DNA of 64,000 nt, from the NCBI GenBank assembly GCA_016713535.1, contig JADJOY010000041.1, forward strand, positions 1-64,000, written 5' to 3'. The position numbers and the translations under genes are program-made. The notes beneath the pieces are model-generated. The model was not told where the DNA came from and did no database searches. It saw only the letters and a list, made by a program, of their open reading frames with translations. This document shows, in pieces, positions 58,428 to 64,000 of the stretch; position 1 is the first letter of the stretch; each line of letters starts with the position of its first letter. This DNA comes from JADJOY01 sp016713535 [NCBI: Deltaproteobacteria bacterium] (lineage in GTDB: Bacteria; JADJOY01).

Positions 58428-59266
58428 GGCGGGCTCCTCCGGGGGCCGTGGGCGTCGAACACGTTGAGCCCACGGCCGGCGACGTGGTCGCCGACGCGCG
58501 CCATCCACGCGAGCTCGTCGGGATCCATCGGGCCGCGATCGAGAGCGGTGAGCGCATGTTCGAGGTCGGCGCGGCTGCGCGGGCCCGTCATGCACATGTG
58601 GACGCCCGGGTGGCTCAGCGCGAACCGGTAGCAGTCGGCGGCGCTCGGGGTGCGCTCGTTAGGCGGCGTCTTGCGCGGATCGAGGAGGGTCGCCCACCGG
58701 GTCGCGGTGTACGCCACCATCCCCGGACCACCCGGGCCCGGGTCCAGGTGGGGAAAGGTCTCGCGTTCCGCGCCGCGGTGACCGGCGTTGTAGCGCAGGT
58801 GGTAGACGTCGAATGCCCGCTCGCGCTCGAGCTCGGCGAACAGGGTCCGGCGATGGCTCGAGATCGCCAGGTGTCGAACCCGTCCGCGGCGCTGGAGCTC
58901 GAGAGCTGCGTCGACGATCGCCCGGCGCGGCGGGTCGTTGAACCAGCCGAGGAGCAGCACGTCGGCGTATTCGGTGCCGAGGCGGAAGAGCGCGAGCTCG
59001 ACGCTCGGCGCCATCAGCGCGGCCACGCGCGTGTACGACTGCAGGACCACGGCGAGCTTGTCGCGACCGTGTCCGCGCATCAGGCGCCGGATGCCGGCGG
59101 CGAACCGCTCGCGGCGCGCCGAGCCCCAGTAGAGGTAGTTCACGCCGCGCTCGAAGCCCATCTCCAGCGCGTCCGCGGGAACCCCGTACGACGCGGCGAC
59201 CCCGAGCCGACCCACGGTGAGCCCGGTGCGTCCGAGCGTGATCGGGTTGCGCCAGTCGACCGTCAC
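58424..59266 (-). CDS. Aldo/keto reductase family protein
   Basis: The protein has 280 residues, starting with the AKR N-terminal strand (PITLGRTGLTVGRLGVAASY). ALEMGFERGVNYLYWGSARR matches the region around the catalytic Asp/Tyr, but the expected NxxDTS-x-Y Asp and Tyr read as NYLYWGS, so Asp is not evident. RLGTEYADVLLLGWFNDPPR, GRVRHLAISSHRRTLF and a C-terminal HMCMTGPRSRADLEHAL follow the barrel order. Possible loss of the tetrad means catalysis is uncertain. Coupled to the exported PIG-L deacetylase by a four-base overlap. Confidence 0.78.
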   Translation of the reverse strand: MTVDWRNPITLGRTGLTVGRLGVAASYGVPADALEMGFERGVNYLYWGSARRERFAAGIRRLMRGHGRDKLAVVLQSYTRVAALMAPSVELALFRLGTEYADVLLLGWFNDPPRRAIVDAALELQRRGRVRHLAISSHRRTLFAELERERAFDVYHLRYNAGHRGAERETFPHLDPGPGGPGMVAYTATRWATLLDPRKTPPNERTPSAADCYRFALSHPGVHMCMTGPRSRADLEHALTALDRGPMDPDELAWMARVGDHVAGRGLNVFDAHGPRRSPP

Positions 59267-59291
59267 GGTTCCGTCCCCTCGCGCCGCGCGT

Positions 59292-60631
59292 TCAGTCGCG
59301 GGCGCTGATCAGCCCCTGATACCGCGCCATCCAGTAGGCGACCAGGTAGTCGACGCCCGGGTTCACCAGCGCGGGAGACCCGGCATCGCAGTCGACCACG
59401 TACGGGTTGCGTTGCCACAGAAAGTCCGTGCTGCACTGGAGCGGCACCGGGTAGGCCTCCAGGGCCTGCAGGCGCGCCGTGCCGATGATGTCGGACAGCG
59501 GTGGGTAGAGCTTCTGCAGCGCCACCAGCGTCACCGACCACGGTCGAGCGACGCGTCGGGCGGATCGACCGCGTAGCCGCGGTTGGGAGGCTCACGGAAC
59601 GCCGTGAGGTCCTCGACGATCGACGCGTCGATCACCGCATCGTCCTCACCCTCGACCGAGCGGTGGATCAGCTCGAAGAGCGCGTTGTGGGCGAGATGCA
59701 CGCTCTTGTGGATCTGGTCGCGGAAGTTGGTCTGGACGAGCTCGTGGATCTCGGGGACGTCACGGCTCAGCCGCTCGGCGTTCAGGTAGTTCTGGTGGCT
59801 CAGGTTGTTGCCGTAGAACTGGACGTAGCGGTTGTTGAAGCTGATCGTGGCGATCTCGTACAAGGTGCGGTTGGCGGCGATCTGGCGCGCGGCTTCGAGG
59901 TCCTGCGGGCGCCCGGCCACGTGGTGGGCGATCAGGTGCCAGTTGATCGCGAACGGCGGCAGCGCCTCCGGCCCCGCGGTGGTCTTGATGCCGTCGACGT
60001 CCACGATCACGTAGCCCTGGCGCGCGACCGCGTCGACCACCTCGGTGACGTCGTCGCGGATCGTCTGGCGCATGGTCTCGTCGTCGACGAAGTCGTAGGC
60101 GAGGGTCATGCCGAAGAACCAGCCGGTGTACTGGTCGCGGCTGGTGTTGCCGGTCCACAGGTCGCCGGCAAAGGGCCCCTCCGTGACGACGTGGCAGTTC
60201 TCGTCGTCCGGCTCGCAGCCCGCGACTCCCGGTGCGTCCGCCGGTGCGCGGTAGCGAGCGATGAAGCCCGGCCGCCCCGTCACCTTCAGGTGGTTGTGGA
60301 GGGTGTCGACGATCCTGATGACGTTGGCGCGCGCCTGCGTCTCGCCGGTGACCGCGTAGCGGTACGCCTGGCTGCCGAGGTAGGTGCCGGTCCAGATGGT
60401 CGAGTCGCCGCGCCCCTCGTACTGGAGCACGTCGGTGAGCGACTCGTCGGTGAACCGCACCTCGACGGTGGCGCCGTAGAGCGGCTGGTGATGCGCCTCG
60501 TGCCAGGAGTCGTAGCCGCGGGCCCGCTCGGTGAGCGGCCCTGCGGGCCCGCCGCTGCCGCCGCCGTCTCCCCCGCATCCCACGGCGAGCGTCGCCGCCA
60601 GCACCATCCCGGGCCACCGCGGTCGCAGCAT
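59292..60631 (-). CDS. Large exported lipoprotein of unknown function (probable frameshift near C-terminus)
   Basis: The lipoprotein signal from ATG 60631 ends LAVGCGG. The mature part has YDSWHEAHHQPLYGATVEVR, TGTYLGSQAYRYAVTGETQA, DQYTGWFFGMTLAYDFVDDE and FAINWHLIAHHVAGRPQDLE, mostly helical with many His, Trp and Tyr. One frame stops at 59531 (LDRGR); an overlapping ATG (59534, ATGA) opens 80 further residues (LYPPLSDIIGTARLQALEAY, DFLWQRNPYVVDC). One indel joining them, giving about 446 residues, is likelier than two genes. Alpha-toroid enzymes have such repeats, but no active site is clear. No known family was recognised. Confidence 0.55.
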
Positions 60632-60673
60632 CGAGCACCCTCCTCGCGTCAGCCCGGGACGCGTCGCCCGGGG

Positions 60674-61501
60674 TCAGCCGCCCTTGAAGTCGGGCTTGCG
60701 CTTTTCCATGAACGAGGCGAGCGCTTCGCCGAGGTCGTCGGACACCAGGAACGCCGAGTTCCACAACGCCACGTAGCGCAGCCCTTCGGCGATCTCCGCG
60801 CGGCGCGCCGACGCCATCACCTGTTTCGACCCTTGTACCGCGAGCGGGCTCAGGGAGGCGATCTCGTCGGCGAGCTCCTGCGCGCCCTCGAGCGCCGCCT
60901 CGCGGTCCGCGTACACGTGGTTCACCAGCCCGATCTCGCGGGCGCGCTCGGCGTCGATGTCCTTGCCCGTGTACACGAGCTCGGACGCGTGGCCCCGTCC
61001 GACGATACCGGGCAAGCGCTGCAGCGTGCCGAGGTCCGCGACGATCGCCATGCGGGTCTCGCGCACCGAGAAGATCGCGTCCTTCGCCGCCACGCGCATG
61101 TCGCACGCCGTGATCACGTCGATGCCGCCGCCGATGCAGTAGCCGTGGATCGCGGCGATGACGGGCTTCCTCACTCGCTCGATCGCGGTCACGCTCTCCT
61201 GCAGCCGCAGGATCTCCTGGTGCAGCGCGCGCCGCTGCTGCGCCTGCGTGCCCTCGAACGAGACCAGGCTTCCCACCGACTTGAGGTCGAGGCCGACGGT
61301 GAAGTGCTTGCCCTCCGCGGCGAGCACCGCGACCCGGCACGAGTCGTCACGGTCGATGTCGCCGAACACCTTGGGCAGTGCCTCCCACAGGTCCGGGCCC
61401 ATCGCGTTGCGGCTCTCGGGCCGCGCCAGGAACACCCACGTGACGTGTCCTTCCTTCTGGACGCGCAGGGGGCCGACTTCCACCGACTCGGTGCTGATCA
61501 T
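60674..61501 (-). CDS. Enoyl-CoA hydratase/isomerase family, dienoyl-CoA isomerase-like
   Basis: The protein has 275 residues. Crotonase fold: RPESRNAMGPDLWEALPKVF, LAAEGKHFTVGLDLKSVGSL (oxyanion loop), KPVIAAIHGYCIGGGIDVIT, CDMRVAAKDAIFSVRETRMA and VADLGTLQRLPGIVG. The Asp after CDMRVAAKD, Glu in RETRMA and Asp in VADLGTLQRL match the acidic residues of delta3,5-delta2,4-dienoyl-CoA isomerase (ECH1 type), and the tail (QGSKQVMASARRAEIAEGLR, YVALWNSAFL) is also ECH1-like. It would isomerise dienoyl-CoA during breakdown of unsaturated fatty acids with odd-position double bonds. It is cytosolic and stands apart from the acyl-CoA dehydrogenases. Confidence 0.85.
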   Translation of the reverse strand: MISTESVEVGPLRVQKEGHVTWVFLARPESRNAMGPDLWEALPKVFGDIDRDDSCRVAVLAAEGKHFTVGLDLKSVGSLVSFEGTQAQQRRALHQEILRLQESVTAIERVRKPVIAAIHGYCIGGGIDVITACDMRVAAKDAIFSVRETRMAIVADLGTLQRLPGIVGRGHASELVYTGKDIDAERAREIGLVNHVYADREAALEGAQELADEIASLSPLAVQGSKQVMASARRAEIAEGLRYVALWNSAFLVSDDLGEALASFMEKRKPDFKGG

Positions 61502-61627
61502 GGGGGGCTCCTCGGGAGAGTCCCGCGCCGCGGCGGCGCGGGTCGCGGAGGTCTAGCCCGTCGCGCGAGTGGGTGCCAGAGGCGGGCGTCGCCGATCGAG
61601 GAGCGACCGGCGTCGCCCGGCGCAGCG

Positions 61628-63184
61628 TCAGGCCGCCGGCTGCGTCGCCACGAGCGCGGGTGCGACCTCGCCGCGGCGTGCCACGCCGTCGCGACGGCGG
61701 CGCAACGCCTCGCTCGCCATCCACAACGCGTGCACCACGCGATAGCCGAGCAGCTCGACCATGAAGCCGAGGCGGAAGTGCTTGAGCCGCCAGCGTGCGA
61801 TCGGACGGTAGAGCTCGATGAGCGCCGCGGCGAGGCGCGGCAACCCGTAGTCGCGGCTCTTGCGATCGACGCAGCTCGACACGAAATAGATCGCCCGGGT
61901 CTGAGCCCGGCTGAGCGCACCCGGCCAGGTGACGCCGCCGATCGCGCTCTCCATGTCGAAGGTGAGCCGGCTCCAGCCCTCGAGGGTGGTGGGCGAGGCG
62001 TGCCCGGCGGCCACCGCGTCGTCGAGCATCTCGGTGCCCGGCAGCGGCAGGTACGTGTAGAAGGGCGAGTTGCGGAAGTTCGGGTTCAGGTCCTGCAGCT
62101 CGAGCGCGAGCTCGATGGTCTCGCGCACGTCCTCGACCGTCTCGGTCGGGCTGCCCACGAAGAAGCTGCAGTAGAGCACGATCGGGTGCTTTGCGAAGCG
62201 CGCCACCTCGCGCTTCACGCGCTCCACCGAGGCGCTCTTCTTCATGCGCTTGCGGATCCGCGGCGAGCCCGACTCGATGCCGATCGAGATCCGCTTGAGC
62301 CCCGTGCCCGCGAGCGTCGCGAGCGTGGCGTCGTCGATCCGCGCCAGCGACGGGATGTCCGCGCCCTGTACCTGCCACGCGACACCGGTGCGCGCGATCC
62401 CTTCGCCGATCGCCACCGCGCGCGGCACGTCGAGGAAGAAGTTGTCGTCGACGAAGTAGAGCCCGCCCGGCGCATGGCGCCGCACCAGCCGCTCGACCCG
62501 CGCCACGGTGCGCTCCGCCGACAGCATGCGGAAGCGGCCCGCGTTGAGCGCGGTGTTGTAGCAAAACGTGCAGGGACGCGGGCAGCCGCGCGCGCTCTCG
62601 AGCGAGAGCGTGGGCGCGCCGTCCCAGTGCGGCATGTACGCGCGCACCGGCACCAGCTCGAAGTTGGGCTCCGGGAGCTCGTCCAGGTCCGGCAGCGTCG
62701 CGTCGGGACCGCGCACCACGGCGCCGGTGGTGTCACGAGCCAGCGTCCCGGGCGTCCCCGCGAGCGGTTCGCCGTGCGCGACCCGTTCGGCGACCTCCGC
62801 GAGGATGCCCTCGCCGTCGGCGACCACCACCGCGTCGACGAGCGGATCGGCGGCGGTCTGATCGGGCATCAGCGTCGCGTGCATGCCGCCCCACACCAGC
62901 GGCACGGGCGCGAGCCCGCGCACGAATCGCGCCACCTCGATCGCCGACGCGAGCATGGTGCCGCTCATCGAGGTGATGCCGACCAGCAGCACCGGTTCCT
63001 CGAACGCCCGACGCAGGCGCGCGCGCCAGTCGACCTCGCGGCGCAGATCGACGATCTCGATCGGATGGCCGCGTCCGGCGAGTGTCGACGCGTGAATCAG
63101 GTTGAGCGGGTAGAAGGGCGCGGAACGCATCCGCTCCCAGTCACCCGAGAACGGGTGCACCAAGACGATCTTGCGAGCGCTCAT
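61628..63184 (-). CDS. B12-binding domain radical SAM protein
   Basis: The protein has 518 residues from ATG 63184. The N-terminus is a cobalamin-binding Rossmann-like domain (KIVLVHPFSGDWERMRSAPF, VLLVGITSMSGTMLASAIEV, VPLVWGGMHATLMPDQTAAD). The radical SAM core has the cluster motif C-x3-C-x2-C in ESARGCPRPCTFCYNTALN, with GGLYFVDDNFFLD, KRISIGIESGSPRIRKRMKK and FFVGSPTETVEDVRETIELA. Such enzymes use S-adenosylmethionine plus cobalamin for methyl transfer or ring chemistry. The substrate cannot be told; typical substrates are hopanoids, lipids, tetrapyrroles and antibiotics. The C-terminal basic helix (RRRRDGVARRG) may contact the membrane. Confidence 0.88.
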   Translation of the reverse strand: MSARKIVLVHPFSGDWERMRSAPFYPLNLIHASTLAGRGHPIEIVDLRREVDWRARLRRAFEEPVLLVGITSMSGTMLASAIEVARFVRGLAPVPLVWGGMHATLMPDQTAADPLVDAVVVADGEGILAEVAERVAHGEPLAGTPGTLARDTTGAVVRGPDATLPDLDELPEPNFELVPVRAYMPHWDGAPTLSLESARGCPRPCTFCYNTALNAGRFRMLSAERTVARVERLVRRHAPGGLYFVDDNFFLDVPRAVAIGEGIARTGVAWQVQGADIPSLARIDDATLATLAGTGLKRISIGIESGSPRIRKRMKKSASVERVKREVARFAKHPIVLYCSFFVGSPTETVEDVRETIELALELQDLNPNFRNSPFYTYLPLPGTEMLDDAVAAGHASPTTLEGWSRLTFDMESAIGGVTWPGALSRAQTRAIYFVSSCVDRKSRDYGLPRLAAALIELYRPIARWRLKHFRLGFMVELLGYRVVHALWMASEALRRRRDGVARRGEVAPALVATQPAA

Positions 63185-63391
63185 CGCTCGGCGGGGCGCG
63201 GGATGGGGTCGATCCGCTGATACTTTCGCGAACGTCTCGGGGTGACGCACCTTACCACGACCCCCGCGCGGCTCGCCGTGCAAGGGGCATGGCGGGCTCC
63301 CCTCCGCCGGCGCCATCCGGCGGCCCGCGGCGCGTTCGGCCCGGGGATGCGGTGCTGACGGACCGGCGCGCCCTCGCTATATCGTGCGGCC

Positions 63392-64000
63392 ATGCTGGTC
63401 GTGGGCGTCGACGAGAACGGCCTCGGTCCCGGGCTCGGTCCGCTGGTCGTGACCGCGATCGTGCTCGAGGTGCCCGACGTCGGCGAGGACGCGCTCCGGC
63501 TCGACCGGCATGGCCTGCCGGCCTCGGTCGCGGACTCGAAGCTCGTGTTCAAGCGCACGGTGCGCTCCTACGCGACCGGTGAGGCGGTCGCGCTCGCGCT
63601 CGCGGGAGCGTTGCTCGCCGCGTGCGAGGGGCGGCACGTCTCCGGCTTCCTCGCGGCCTTGACCCGCGGTGCGTGCGCGCTCGCGCGGGAAGGTGCACCG
63701 CCCGAGCTCCACCACGCCGAGCTCCCGGTGCCGATATGGGGTGGCGATCCGGCACCGATCGAGGCCGCCCTGGCGGCGGCCGGAATCCGCGTCGTCGACG
63801 TCGCGTGTCGGGTGCTCTTCCCGGCGGAGTTCAACTGCGCGAGGACCGGACCGGGCGGCAAGCTCGCACTCAACTACCGGATCTTCGAGGAGGCGCTGGG
63901 GTTGCTCGCGGCCCGGCCGCCGCTCGCGCTGCTCGGCAAGATCGGTGGCACGCGCTTCTACCGCCCCTGGCTCGATGCGAGCCCGCGATTGAGCGACGTC
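63392..64000 (+). CDS. RNase HII-like protein, truncated by the right edge
   Basis: From ATG 63392 the first 203 residues are visible. VVGVDENGLGPGLGPLVVTA matches the start of RNase HII (catalytic D-E in VDExG), but the GRG motif that senses the RNA-DNA junction reads GLG. SVADSKLVFKRTVRSYATGE fits the DSK region. The remaining catalytic Asp residues would lie further on or are absent. The body is Ala/Leu-rich with LFPAEFNCARTGPGG and LALLGKIGGTRFYRPWL. It is divergent from the radical SAM gene by 207 bases without another feature. RNase HII-fold call moderate; activity uncertain. Confidence 0.65.
   Translation, partial: MLVVGVDENGLGPGLGPLVVTAIVLEVPDVGEDALRLDRHGLPASVADSKLVFKRTVRSYATGEAVALALAGALLAACEGRHVSGFLAALTRGACALAREGAPPELHHAELPVPIWGGDPAPIEAALAAAGIRVVDVACRVLFPAEFNCARTGPGGKLALNYRIFEEALGLLAARPPLALLGKIGGTRFYRPWLDASPRLSDV

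Noticed and set aside
59501-63220. Very long open frame (over 1200 codons) on the plus strand opposite several genes
   Set aside because: It is the antisense of well-supported minus-strand genes (lipoprotein, crotonase, radical SAM) and arises from high GC and codon bias; its product is Arg/Val/Asp-rich without any motif.

Overview
The window is 64 kb of uniformly GC-rich (roughly 70 percent) bacterial chromosome. No tRNA, rRNA, insertion sequence, prophage or CRISPR array is visible. Gene content and order point to a Gram-negative bacterium of deltaproteobacterial grade (Myxococcota, Desulfobacterota or Binatota-like): a ccsA/hemX-hemA-hemC cluster, pcnB-type poly(A) polymerase, DksA and an RpoD/RpoS-type sigma factor, hybrid histidine kinases, many exported lipoproteins, acyl-CoA dehydrogenases, an LLM-class flavin oxidoreductase and a Baeyer-Villiger monooxygenase. 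The taxonomic placement is inference. At least a dozen conserved genes carry single-base frameshifts or in-frame stops, some at homopolymers and some in compensating pairs. This looks like an unpolished long-read assembly more than gene decay; these genes are given here as one reconstructed locus each.

Region 1 (1-8.8 kb): a TetR regulator diverges from a flavin monooxygenase across two TGACA-N8-TGTCA palindromes. Then come an Asp-box lipoprotein, a DUF2804 protein, an LLM oxidoreductase, a degenerate receiver fused to a Ser/Thr kinase, and a DJ-1/PfpI protein. Region 2 (8.9-22.5 kb): a response regulator and hybrid histidine kinase pair, a subtilisin-like protease with a strong terminator, an Lgt-like enzyme, a GMC oxidoreductase with its Tat-exported small subunit, a glycosidase-like lipoprotein, then groES-groEL with a CIRCE-like operator, a sigma-70 promoter and a terminator.

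Region 3 (22.7-39.6 kb): lipid and envelope genes. These include two acyl-CoA dehydrogenases, a chalcone-isomerase-fold protein, an exported nucleosidase-like lipoprotein, an outer-membrane protein, a TrkA-linked K+ channel, a disulfide-rich Sel1 lipoprotein, a plsB-gpsA-HAD phosphatase operon for glycerolipid synthesis, rfbC, sixA, a DsbD/CcdA-like protein and an enolase-superfamily enzyme. Region 4 (39.7-46 kb): ccsA/hemX-hemA-hemC (tetrapyrrole and cytochrome c supply), pcnB and an M19 dipeptidase.

Region 5 (46-64 kb): a PKD lipoprotein, a membrane protein with a Cys-pair tail, and a tightly overlapped three-gene operon of exported enzymes (ceramidase-family protein, GH5 glycosidase, alkaline-phosphatase-superfamily hydrolase) whose combination suggests attack on a complex lipid. 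Next come dksA, a primary-type sigma factor with a clear promoter, a PIG-L deacetylase/AKR pair, a dienoyl-CoA-isomerase-like crotonase, a B12-binding radical SAM protein, and a truncated RNase HII-like gene with an altered GRG motif.
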